64,000 nt of DNA, from NCBI RefSeq assembly GCF_900111745.1, contig NZ_FOIJ01000002.1, forward strand, positions 372,001 through 436,000. Reading direction: 5' to 3'. Position 1 is the stretch's first letter. Each line of letters starts with the position of its first letter. This document shows, one piece after another, positions 9,585-21,700 of the stretch. Both the position numbers and the translations under genes were made by a program. This stretch comes from Stigmatella erecta (GTDB lineage: Bacteria; Myxococcota; Myxococcia; Myxococcales; Myxococcaceae). The notes under the pieces are model-generated. The model made no database searches. It saw only the letters and a program-made list of their open reading frames with translations, and was not told the origin of the DNA.

Positions 9585-9614
9585 CCGCAACGTGGATGTA
9601 GCGCCACGTTGCGG
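9585..9614. promoter_or_regulatory. Perfect 11-bp inverted repeat in the ftsZ leader
   Basis: CCGCAACGTGG - 8 nt - CCACGTTGCGG forms a perfect 11-bp stem 91-120 nt upstream of the ftsZ start. No T-run follows on either strand, so it is not an ordinary terminator. It may be a protein-binding operator or an RNA hairpin in the ftsZ leader. The 252-nt region between the giant gene and ftsZ should hold the ftsZ promoter, but no clear -35/-10 pair is visible to me. Confidence 0.45.
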
Positions 9615-9746
9615 TCTCAAGTCCTGACAGGCACTTACGCGGAGCCCAGGCCCCCGGTCCGCCGGCACCGGTGGGCCCCGCTCACATCTTGACTCGCGAT
9701 TCGAGCCGCGCTTGGCCCCGCGATGACGCTGGCCAGGCGAGCATGC

Positions 9747-12700
9747 TCAAGGCGCGGAGCGTTCCACCTCCATCGGCTTGACCTTCACGACGGAGAACTC
9801 CACGCGGCGGTTGCTCTCGCGGCCCTTGTTGGTCTTGTTGCTGGCCAATGGACGCGCCTCGCCGAAGCCCACCGACTCCAGCCGCTCCGCCGCGACCCCC
9901 TCCTGCACGAGGCGGTCGAGCACGGCCTTCGCGCGGCGCTCGGACAGGCGCAGGTTCTCCTCGTCGGCGCCCTGATCATCCGTGTAGCCCTCCACGCGAA
10001 TCTTCTCGATTTCTGAGTGGGCGTTCATCACCTGGGCCACCTGCCTCAGCAGGCTGAAGGACTTCGGCAGGATGACGTCCATGCTGGAGGTGAAGAAGAT
10101 CTTCTCGAGGATGACGATCTTCTCGCGCTCCACGAGCACCTTCACCTTGCCCTTGTCCGGGCAGCCATCCTCGTCCTTCACGCCGTTGATGGTCTCCTTC
10201 TCGTTGGGGCACTGGTCGGCCGCGTCCGCGACGCCATCCTGATCGTTGTCCGGGTCCGGGCAGCCGTCCTCATCCTGGAAGCCGTCCTTGTCCTCGGGCG
10301 CCCCCGGGCAGCGGTCCACATCGTCCGTCAGGCCGTCGCCATCGGTGTCCACCGGCGGCGGCGGGGGCGCCTCGTCCGGGCAGCCGTCCTCGTCCTGGAA
10401 GCCGTTGAGCGTCTCCTTCTCGTTGGGGCACTTGTCGCTCGCGTCCAGCAGGCCGTCCCCGTCGTTGTCCGGGTCCGCGCAGCCGTCCTCGTCCTGGAAG
10501 CCATCGACGTCCTCCGGGCCCTGCGGGCACACCGGCGCGGCGGGCGCCACCGCCGGCGCCGTCACGACGGGCGGCGGCTCCCCGGGGGCCGGGGCCTTCT
10601 TTTCCGACAGGGACCAGTAGGAGACCCCCGCGAAGACGCGGAACTCCGGGGTGCCGTACCCCTTGGTGAAGCCCGGCCCTCCGCCCACGTGGGCGTCGAA
10701 CGCATTCAAGAACCGGTACTTCACCGTGGCCAGGAGCTCGAGCGGCCGCTCCTCGGCGCCCTTCTGTCCCAGCCCGAGGGCGCCCGCCAGCGACCCGCCC
10801 GCGGTCAGCTTGCCGAAGGGCACCTCCGCGCCCACGCCATAGGTGAACTCATTGGAGACGGTGAGGTTGCGCAGCTGCTCCTTGGGCCGCAAGGCGAGGC
10901 CCAGGTTGGCCAGCACCCGCAGCCCACTGCCGTGGCGCCACTCGCCGAGCGCCCGGGGGTGCACCGAGAAGGGGCCCCCCCGGAAGTCCGCGCTGCCCGT
11001 GGGCAGGTGAACCGGCAGCGCGGCGCCCAGCTCCAGGGACTCCGTGGACAGCAGGCGTGCCTTCGGCACCAGCCGCAGGTTCCCCAGGCCCGTCGAGTCC
11101 GCGGCCGGAACGGCAGGCCCCGTGTCCGGCTGCAGCGAGGAGGTCTGCGAGGTGATGGGCAGGGCCAGGCCCAGCTCGAACCGGTCGAACAGGGCGATGG
11201 CTCCCATCAGGTCCACGGTGAGCTGCGACGCCACCAGCTTGTGAATCACCTCGCCCGAGGCCCCTTTGGAGAGGGTCAGCGGGTCCTTCGCGTACCCCAG
11301 CGAAAGCCCCACGTTCCAGTCCAGGTGGTGCCCCACCCTCGCGCTGTGGAGGCCGAGCAGATCGTGCAGGCCTGGGGCGGGCTTGTACTGCTGCGCATCG
11401 ATCTTGTCGGACGCCGGGATGGAGACGGTCTGGGCCTGAGCGGACAGGCTGCCCAAGCCGCTCAGGACCGCCACCACGCCCCAGACACCGGCGCGGGAGG
11501 GCGCCCGGAGGCCCTGCCGGCGGCGCCGCAGCCACGGCGCCCCGAGCAGCAGCGCCAGCGGCATCAGGCTCGTGGTGCCCGCCGCGCCGCAACCGCTGCC
11601 CCCGACGACGAAGTCATCGGTGGGGTCCAACGGATCTCCGCCGCCAGCCACCTCTTCACCGTCGTTCACCCCACCCTCGTCGGTGTCCGCCTTGTTCGGA
11701 TCCGTCTCGCCCGGATCGATGGCGCCCGAGTGGTTCTTGTCCTCCTCGCCGTCGCTCAAGCCGTCGCCATCCGTGTCCGCCTTGCGCGGATCGGTCTTCG
11801 ACAACGGATCGGCATCCGGCCGGAAGTTCGGCGAGCTCGGGTCGGTCCCGGACGGCGCCGTGTCCGCCGTCACGCCCCGCTCCGTGCCATCGAGGATTCC
11901 GTCGTCGTCGCTGTCCTCGTCGAGGGCATCGATGCGGCCGTCGCCATCGGTGTCGGTCAGACCATCCGAGCCGTCGGGAACGCCGTCGTCATCCGAGTCG
12001 TTGTCGAACGGATCGGTGCCCACCTGCACCTCGCGCTCGTAGTCCACGCCGTCCCGGTCACCATCCCGGTCGTCGGACGGATCCTGCGGGTTGAGGTCGC
12101 CCACATCGACGCGGCCGTTCTGGTTGCGGTCCTCGATGCCGTCGAACACGCCACCACTGTCGGTGTCCTTCTGGAGCGGATCCGTCTTCGTGGCGGGGTC
12201 CGCATCCGGCTTGAACTTCGCCGGATCCGTATCCGTGCCTTCCGGCTTCGTCAGGCCCAGCTCCAGACCGTCGCTGAGGCCGTCCTCGTCCGTATCGAAC
12301 TTGAGCGGGTGGGTCTCTTCGGCATCCACCACACCGTTGTGATTGGCGTCCTCGGAGCCGTCCAGCAGACCGTCGTCGTCCGAGTCGTCGTCCATCGGAT
12401 CGGTCTCCAGCCGGGCCTCCACGTCGTCGGGGAGCCCGTCACCGTCGGAGTCCCCGACGGACGTCACCGTCACCGTGGCCGTGTCTGTACCGTCGTTGCC
12501 ATCGGAGATGGTGTACGTGAACGTCACGGTGCCGTTGAAGCCCTCCGGCGGCGTGAAGGTCACCTGGCGGCCGGTGATCGCCACCGAGCCCGCGCTGGGC
12601 TGCGTCACCGAGATGATCGAGAGGATCTCCCCGATATCCGGCTCCGCGGTGTCATTGGCCAGGACATCGAGCGGCGTGGGGCCGCTGTCCGAGGCCACGG

Positions 12701-15700
12701 TGAAGCTGTCGTCGTTGGCGGTGGGCGCATCGTTCACCGGCGTCACTGTCACGGTGACGGTGGCCGTGTCCGTGCCTCCGTTGCCGTCGGACAGCGTGTA
12801 CGTGAACGCCGTAGTGCCATTGAAGTTGGCCTCGGGCGTGAAGCTCACGACGCCGTCCATCAACGTCACCGTGCCATGGTCTGGCTGCGTCACCGACGCC
12901 ACCGTCAGCGTCTCGCCCACGTCCGGTGCCGCCGTGTCGTTGGCCTTGACCTCCAGCACCACGGCCCCGCTGTCCTCCGCCACCTCGAAGGTGTCGTCCT
13001 CCGCGACGGGCGGCCGGTTGATCGGGCGCACGCGCACCACCACGTTGGCCGTGTCCGTCAGGCCGCGGCCATCCGACACGGTGTAGGTGAAGCCCGTGGT
13101 GCCCGTGAAGCCCGCGGCAGGCGTGAAGGTCACCAGGGTGGCCGTGAAGGTCACCGCTCCGTTCATGGGCTGAGTCACCGCCGTGATGGAGAGCGTCTCG
13201 CCCACATCCGGGGCCGTCGTGTCGTTGGCGAGCACGTCCAGCGCCTTGGCCGTGCCATCCGCCACCACGGTGAAGTCGTCATCCACCGCGGTGGGCGGCC
13301 GGTTGAGCGGCGTGACCGTCACCGTCACCCGCGCCTGGTCCCTGCCGCCGTTGCCGTCGGAGACCGTGTAGAGGAACGTCGCCGTCCCGTAGAAGTTGGC
13401 CGCGGGCGTGAAGGTCACCCCCGTGGCGGTGAACGTCACCGAGCCCCGGACAGGCTGCGTTACCCCAATAATGGTGAGCGTCTCGCCGGTGTCCGGCGCC
13501 GTCGAGTCATTGGCCAGCACGTCAAACGGCGTGGGGCCGCTGTTCTCGGTCACCGTGAAGCTGTCGTCGTTGGCCACCGGCGGGTTGTTCGAACCGGAGA
13601 CCACCACCGTCACCGTGGCCGTGTCCGTGCCCCCGTTGCCGTCGGAGATCTCGTAGTCGAAGGACGTGGTGCCGGCGAAGTTGGCCGCCGGCGTGAAGCG
13701 CACCACGCCCCCCGTCAGCTCCACCGTGCCGTTGGCGGGCTGGGTCACCGACGTCACCGTCAGCGTCTCGCCCTCGTCGGGCGCGGAGGTGTCGTTGAGC
13801 AGCACGTCCAGCGCCGTGGTGCTGCTGTTCTCCGCCACCCGGAAGCTGTCATTGACGGCCGTGGGCGGATCGTTCACCGGCGTCACCGTCACCGTGACCG
13901 TGGCCGAGTCCGTGCCGCCGTTGCCATCGGAGATGGTGTACGAGAACACCGTGACGCCGTGGAAGTTGGCCTCGGGCGTGAAGCGCACCACGCCGCCCGA
14001 CTGAGACGTGGAGCCGTGCGCGGGCTGCGTCACCCCCGTCACCGTCAACGTCTCGCCCGTGTCCGGAGCGGACGTGTCGTTGGCCAGCACGTCCAGCACC
14101 GCGGTCCCGCTGTCCTCGGCCACCGTGAAACGGTCGTTGACGGCATCCGGCGGATCATTGACCGGCGTCACCGTCACCGTGACGTTGGCCGTGTCCGTGC
14201 CGCCGTTGCCGTCGGAGACGGTGTACGTGAACGTCGCGATGCCGTTGAAGCCAACTGAGGGCGTGAAGCGCACCAGGCCGCCCGTCAGCGACACCACGCC
14301 GTTGACCGGCTGGGTCACGGCCACCACGGACAGCGTCTCGCCCGTGTCCGGCGCGAACGTGTCGTTGGCCAGCACGTTCAGCTGCGTGCTCGTGGTGCCT
14401 TCGGCCACCGTGAAGCTGTCGTCATTGGCCGTGGGCGGATCATTCACCGGCGTCACCGTCACGGTGACCAGCGCGGAGTCCACCCCGCCATTGCCGTCCG
14501 AGGCCGTGTACGTGAACGCCGTGGTGCCGTTGAAGTTGGGCTCCGGCGTGAAGCTCACCCCGGTGCCCGTCACCGTCACCGTGCCGTGGGCCGGCTGGGT
14601 CACCGACGCGACCGTCAGCGTCTCGCCCGTGTCCGGAGCCGTCGTGTCGTTGCCCAGCACGTCGAACTCCGTGGCCGCGCTGTCCTCGGCCACCGTGAAC
14701 GCATCGTCGTTGGCGGCCGGCGGGTGGTTGGCGCCCTCCACCGTCACCGTCACCGTGGCCGTGTCCGTCGCACCGTTGCCATCCGACACGGTGTAGGTGA
14801 ACGTCGTGGTCCCGGTGAAGTTGGCCGCGGGCGTGAAGCTCACCCCGCTTCCGGTCAACGCCACCGTGCCGGAGGCGGGCGGCGTGATCGACGCCACCGT
14901 CAGGGTCTCCCCCACATCCGGGGCGATCGTGTCGTTGAGCAGCACGTCCAGCAGCGTGGGCCCGCTGTTGGCGGCCACCGTGAAGGCATCGTCGTTGGCC
15001 GTGGGCGGGTCGTTCACCGGCGTCACCGTCACCGTCACCGTGGCCGTCGCGGTCCCGCCGTTGCCGTCGGAGATCGTGTACGTGAACGCCATGGTGCCGA
15101 AGAAGTTCGGCGCGGGCGTGAAGCTCACATTCGAGGCCGTGAAGGTCACCGTGCCGTTCGCGGGCTGGGTCACGGACGTCACCGTCAGCGTCTCCCCCGT
15201 GTCGGGCGCGCTCCTGTCGTTGGTGAGCACGTCCAGCACCGTGGCGGTGCTGTCCTCGGCCACCGTGAAGCTGTCGCTGACGGCATCCGGCGGATCGTTC
15301 ACCGGCGTCACCGTCACCGTGACGGTCGCCGTGGCGGTGCCGCCATTGCCGTCGGACACCGTGTACGTGAACGTCGTGGTGCCGTTGAAGTTCGCCGAGG
15401 GCCGGAAGCGCAAGGCCCCGCTGACCAGCAGCACTTGGCCATGGGCCGGCTGGGTCGCCGTCGTGACGGTCAGCGTCTCCCCCGTATCGGGCGCCACCGT
15501 GTCGTTGGTCAGCACGTCCAGCACCGTGAAGCCGCTGTCCTCCAGGACGGAGAACGCGTCGTCCGTGGCCGTGGGCGGATCGTTCACCGGCGCCACCGAC
15601 ACCGTCACGAGGGCCGTGTCCGTGCCCCCGTTGCCGTCGGACACCGTGTACGTGAACGCCGTGATGCCGTTGAAGTTGGCCGCGGGCGTGAAGCTCACGC

Positions 15701-18700
15701 TGGAGGCCGTGAAGGTCACCGCCGCGTTCGCCGGCTGCGTCACCGAGAGGATGGAGAGCGTCTCGCCCGTGTCGGGCGCGGACGTGTCGTTCACCAGCAC
15801 ATCCAGCACCGTGGCGGCGCTGTCCTCGGCCACCGTGAAGCTGTCGTCGTTGGCCACCGGCGGCCGGTTGGTCCCGCCCACGGTGACCGTCACCGTGGCC
15901 GTGGCCGTGCCCCCGTTGCCGTCAGACACCGTGTACGTGAACGTCGTGGTGCCCGTGAAGTTGGCCGCGGGCGTGAAGCTCACGTTGGAGGCCGTGAACG
16001 TCACCGTGCCGTTCGCCGGTTGCGTCACCGCCGTCACCCGCAGGGTCTCCCCCACATCGGGCGTGATGGTGTCGTTGATCAACACGTTCAGCGCGGTGGG
16101 GCCGCTGTTGGCCGCCACCGTGAAGCTGTCGTCGTTGGCCGTGGGCGGATCATTGACGGGCGTCACCGTCACCACCACGACGGCCGTGTCCGTGCCGCCC
16201 CGGCCATCCGAGGCCGTGTAGGTGAAGGAGACCGTCCCGAAGAAGTCGGCCGGAGGCGTGTAGCTGACCTTGTCCCCGGTGATGGCCACCGTGCCGTTCG
16301 CGGGCTGCGTCACGGCCACCACCGACAGCGTCTCGCCGAGGTCCGGCGCCGTCGAGTCGTTGGCCAGCACGTCCAGCTCCGTGGCGGCGCTGTCCTCGGC
16401 CACCGTGAAGGTGTCGTCGCCCGCGGTGGGCGGACGGTTCACGGGCGTGACCGTGACCGTGACCGTGGCCGTGTCGGTGCCGCCGTTGCCGTCGGACACC
16501 GTGTACGTGAACGTCGTGGTCCCGCGGAACCCGATGGCCGGCGTGAACGTCACGTCCGTGGCCGTGAAGGACACGGTGCCGTTGGCCGGCTGGGTCACCT
16601 CGGTAATGGTGAGCGTCTCGCCCACGTCGGGCGCGAACGTGTCGTTGACCAGCACGTTCAGCACCGTGGTGCCCAGGTCCTCGGACATGGTGAAGGTGTC
16701 GTTGATGGCATCCGGCGGGTCATTCACCGGCGTCACCGTCACCGTCACCGTGGCCTCGTCCGAGGCCCCCCCACCGTCCGTCACCGTATAGGTGAACGTC
16801 GTGGTGCCGTAGTAGTTGGGCGCGGGCGTGAAGCTCACGTGGGCCGCGGTGAAGGTTACCGTGCCGTTCGCGGGCTGCGTCACCGCCGACACCCGCAGCG
16901 TGTCGCCCGTCTCGGGGCCCGTCGAGTCGTTGGCCAGGACATCCACCACCGTGGCCCCACTGTCCTCCGCCACCGTGATGGTGTCGTCGTTGGCCGTGGG
17001 CGGATCATTGACCGGCGTCACCGTCACCGTGACGGAGGCCGTGTCCGTGCCGCCGTTGCCGTCGGACACCGTGTACGTGAAGGACGTTGCGCCGAAGTAA
17101 TTGTCCGGGGGAGTGTAGCTCACCGTGTCGCCGGTGCTGACCACCGTGCCGCGGGTCGGCTGCGTCACCGCGATGATGGAGAGCGTCTCGCCCGTGTCTG
17201 GCGCCGTGGTGTCGTTGGCCAGCACGTCCAGCTCGGTGGCGCCGCTGTCCTCTGCCACCGTGAAGCTGTCATTTACAGCGTCGGGCCGGTGGTTGGTGCC
17301 GCCCACGACGATGGTCACCGTCGCCGTGGCGGTGCCGCCATTGCCGTCGGACACCGTGTACGTGAACGCCGTCGTCCCGTTGAAGTTCGTCGCGGGGGTG
17401 AACCGCACCACCCCGCCGGTCAGCGTCACCGAGCCATTGGCCGGCTGCGTGACCGCGGTGATGGTCAGCGTCTCGCCAATGTCCGGCGCCGTGGTGTCGT
17501 TGGCCAGCACATCCAGCGCCGTGGCCCCGCTGTTTTCCTCCACCGAGAAGGAGTCATCGCTGGCCACCGGCAGGTCGTTCACCGGCGTCACCGTCACCGT
17601 CACCGTGGCCGTCGCGGTCCCACCGTTGCCGTCGGAGATGGAGTACGTGAACGTGACGGTGCCGTAGTAGTTGGCCGGCGGCGTGTAGCTCACGTTGCCC
17701 GAGGTGAAGGTCACCACGCCATTGGCCGGCTGGGTGACGGCCGTGATGGTCAGGGTCTCCCCCGGCTCCGGAGCCGACGAGTCGTTGGCCAGCACGTTCA
17801 GCACGGTGGTGCCGCTGTCCTCGGCCACCGAGTAGGCATCGTTGTTCGCCGTAGGCGGATCATTCACCGGCGAGACGTTCATCGTCACCGTGGCCGTGGC
17901 CGTCCCCCCGTTACCATCGGAGAGCGTGTAGGTGAACGAGGTGGTGCCGTAGTAGTGGGGCGCGGGCGTGAAGGTGATGTTCGAGGCGGTGAAGGTCACC
18001 GTGCCCCCGCCCGGCTGCGTCACCGCGATGATGGAGAGCGTCTCGCCCGTGTCCGGCGCGGACGAGTCGTTGGCCAGCACGTCCAGCGCCGTGGGCCCGC
18101 TGTCCTCGGCCACCGTGAAGCTGTCGTTGACCGCGCGGGGTGGATCATTCACCGGCGTCACCGTCACCGTGACGGTGGCCGTGTCCGTGCCCCCGTTGCC
18201 GTCGGACACCGTGTACGTGAACGTCGTGGTCCCGTTGTAGTTGGCCTCGGGCCGGAAGCGGACCACGCCGCCCGACAGCGTCACCGAGCCATGCGTGGGC
18301 AGGGTCACGGCGATCACCGAGAGCGTCTCGCCCGTGTCCGGCGCCGTCGTGTCGTTGGCCAGCACGTCCAGCGCCGTGAAGGCGCTGTCCTCGGCCACCG
18401 TGAAGGCATCGTCGTTGGCCGTGGGCGGATCGTTGACCGGCGTCACCGTCACCGTGACGTTGGCCGTGTCCGTGCCCCCGTTGCCGTCAGACACCGTGTA
18501 CGTGAACGCCGTGGTCCCGTTGAAGTTGGCGGCCGGCGTGAAGCTCACATTGGAGGCCGTGAACGTCACCGTGCCGTTCGCCGGCTGCGTCACCGCCGTG
18601 ATGGTGAGCGTCTCGCCCGGGTCGGGCGCGGTGGTGTCGTTGGCCAGGACATCCAGCACCGTGGCCGCACTGTTCTCCGCCACCGTGAAGTTGTCGTTCC

Positions 18701-21700
18701 TGGCGTCGGGCGGGTGGTTCACCGGCGTCACCGTCACCGTCACGGTGGCGGTCGCCGTGCCCCCGTTGCCGTCGGACACCGTGTACGTGAACGTCGTCGT
18801 CCCACGGAAGTTGGTGGCGGGCGTGAAGCGCAGCACGCCGCTCGCCAGCGTCACCGTACCGTTCGCGGGCTGGGTGACGGACGCAATGGAGAGCGTCTCC
18901 CCCACGTCCGGGGCCAGCGTGTCGTTGGCCAGCACGTTCAGCGCCGTGGCCCCGCTGTTCTCCGCGACCACGAAGGCATCGTCCAGCGCCACCGGCGGGT
19001 CGTTCACCGGCGTCACCGTCACCGTGACGGTCGCCGTGTCCGTGGCCCCGTTGCCGTCGGACACCGTGTACGTGAACGTCGTGGTGCCGTTGAAGTTGGC
19101 CACCGGCGTGAAGCTCACGTTCCCCGTACCGAGCGTCACCGTGCCGTTCGCCGGCTGCGTCACCTCGGTGAGGGTGAGCGTCTCCCCCGTGTCCGGCAGC
19201 GTCGTGTCGTTGGCCAGGACATCCAGCACCGTGGCGGTGCTGTCCTCGGCCACCGTGAAGCTGTCGTTGACGGCATCCGGCGGGTCGTTCACCGGCGTCA
19301 CCGTCACCGTGACGGTCGCCGTCGCCGTGCCCCCGTTGCCGTCGGACACCGTGTACGTGAACGTCGTGGTCCCGCTGAAGTTGGCGGCCGGCGTGAAGCG
19401 CAGCACGCCGCCCGTCAGCGTCACCGTGCCATTCGTGGGCTGGGTGACGGCCGCGATGGAGAGCGTCTCGCCCGTGTCCGGGGCCAGCGTGTCGTTGGCC
19501 AGCACGTCCAGCGCCGTGGCCCCGCTGTCCTCCACCACCGTGAAGGCATCATCCAGCGCCACCGGCGGGTCGTTCACCGGCGTCACCGTCACCGTGACGG
19601 TCGCCGTGGCGGTGCCCCCGTTGCCGTCCGAGACGGTGTACGTGAACGTCGTGGTCCCGCTGTAGTTGGCGGCCGGCGTGAAGCTCACGTTCGCGGCAGT
19701 GAAGGTCACCGTCCCGTTCGCCGGCTGCGTCACTGCCGTGATGGACAGGATCTCTCCGAGGTCCGGCGCGGTGGTGTCGTTGGCCAGCACGTTGAGCACC
19801 GTGGCCGCGCTGTCCTCGGGCACCGAGAAGCTGTCGTTGGCGGCCACCGGCGGGTTGTTCTGCGCCACCACCCGGACCGTCACCGTGGCCGTGTCCGTGC
19901 CCCCGTTGCCATCGGAGATCGTGTACGTGAACGTCGTGGTGCCCCGGAAGCCCGTGGCCGGCGTGAAGCTCACGCCCGTGGAGGTGAAGGCCACCGTGCC
20001 GTTGGCCGGTTGAGTCACCGCCGTGATGCTCAGCGTCTCGCCCGTGTCCGGCGCGAACGTGTCGTTGGCCAGCACGTCCAGCACCGTGGTTCCCGACGTA
20101 TCCATCACCGTGAAGCTGTCGTTGACGGCATCCGGCGGGTCGTTCACCGGCGTCACCGTCACCGTGACGGTCGCCGTGGCGGTGCCCCCGTTGCCGTCGG
20201 ACACCGTGTACGTGAACGTCGTGGTCCCGTTGTAGTGGGCGGCGGGCGTGAAGCGCACCACGCTCGTGGTCGACGTCACCGTGCCATTCGCCGGCTGAGT
20301 CACCGCCGTGATGGTGAGCGTCTCGCCCGTGTCCGGCAGCGTGGTGTCGTTGGCCAGCACGTCCAGCACCGTGGCGCCGCTGTCCTCGGCCACCGAGAAG
20401 CTGTCATCCTGGGCCACCGGCGGGTCATTCACGTTCGTCACCGTCACCGTGACGATGGCCGTGGCGGTGCCGCCGTTGCCGTCGGACACCGTGTACGTGA
20501 ACGTCGTGGTCCCGCTGAAGCCCGGCGTGGGGGTGAAGCTCACCTGGGTGGCCGTGAACGTCACCGTGCCGTGAGCCGGCTGCGTCACCGCGGAGACGCT
20601 GAGCGTCTCGCCCGTGTCGGGCCCCGTGGTGTCGTTGGCCAGCACGTTGAACGCCGTGGCGGAGCTGTTCTCGGCCACCGTGTAGCTGTCGTTGGTGGCC
20701 ACCGGCGGGTCGTTCACCGGCGTCACCGTCACCGTCACCGTGGCGGTGTCCGTGCCGCCGTTGCCATCGGAGATCGTGTACGTGAACGTCGTGGTCCCGT
20801 TGTAGTTGGCCGGAGGCGTGTAGCGCACCACCCCGCCCGTCAGCGTCACCGAGCCCTGCGACGGCTGGGTGACGGACCTGACGGACAGCGTCTCGCCCGT
20901 GTCCGGCGCGAAGGTGTCATTGGCCAGCACGTCCAGCGCCGTGGCCCCACTGTCCTCCGCCACCGAGACAGCATCGTCCACCGCGTCGGGCGGATCATTG
21001 ACCGGCGTCACCGTCACCGTGACGGTGGCGGTGGCCGTGCCCCCATTGCCGTCGGACACCGTGTACGTGAACGTCGTGGTGCCATGGAAGTTGGCCGCGG
21101 GCTTGAAGCTCACGTTGGAGGTGGTGAAGGTCACCGTGCCGTTCGCCGGCTGAGTCACCGCCGTGATGGAGAGCGTCTCGCCCGTGTCCGGCGCCGTGGT
21201 GTCGTTGGCCAGCACATTGAACGGGGTGGCGGCACTGTCCTCGGCCACCGTGAAGGCATCGTCGTTGGCCGTGGGCGGGTCGTTCACCGGCGTCACCGTC
21301 ACCGTCACCGTGGCGGTGGCCGTGCCCCCATTGCCGTCGGAGATCGTGTACGTGAACGTCGTGGTCCCGTTGTAGTTGGCCACGGGCGTGAAGGTGACGC
21401 CGGTGGCGGTAAAGGTCACCGTGCCGTTGGCCGGCTGGGTGACGGCCGTCACCGTCAGCGTCTCACCCGTGTCGGGCGCGAATGAGTCGTTGGCCAGCAC
21501 ATCCAGCGCCGTGGCCCCGCTGCTCTCGGCCACCGTGAAGGTGTCGTTCTTCGCGGTGGGCGGGTCGTTCACCGGCGTCACCGTCACCGTGACGGTGGCC
21601 GTGTCCGTGCCGCCGCGGCCATCGGCCAGCGTATAGGTGAACGTCGTGGTGCCGTGGAAGTTGGCCGCAGGCCGGAAGCGCACCGTCGCGCCACTCAGGG

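Noticed and set aside
9690-9715. tRNA T-arm-like GATTCGAGCC before ftsZ
   Set aside because: The flanking bases do not form a 5-bp T stem and no acceptor stem, D-arm or anticodon arm can be drawn.
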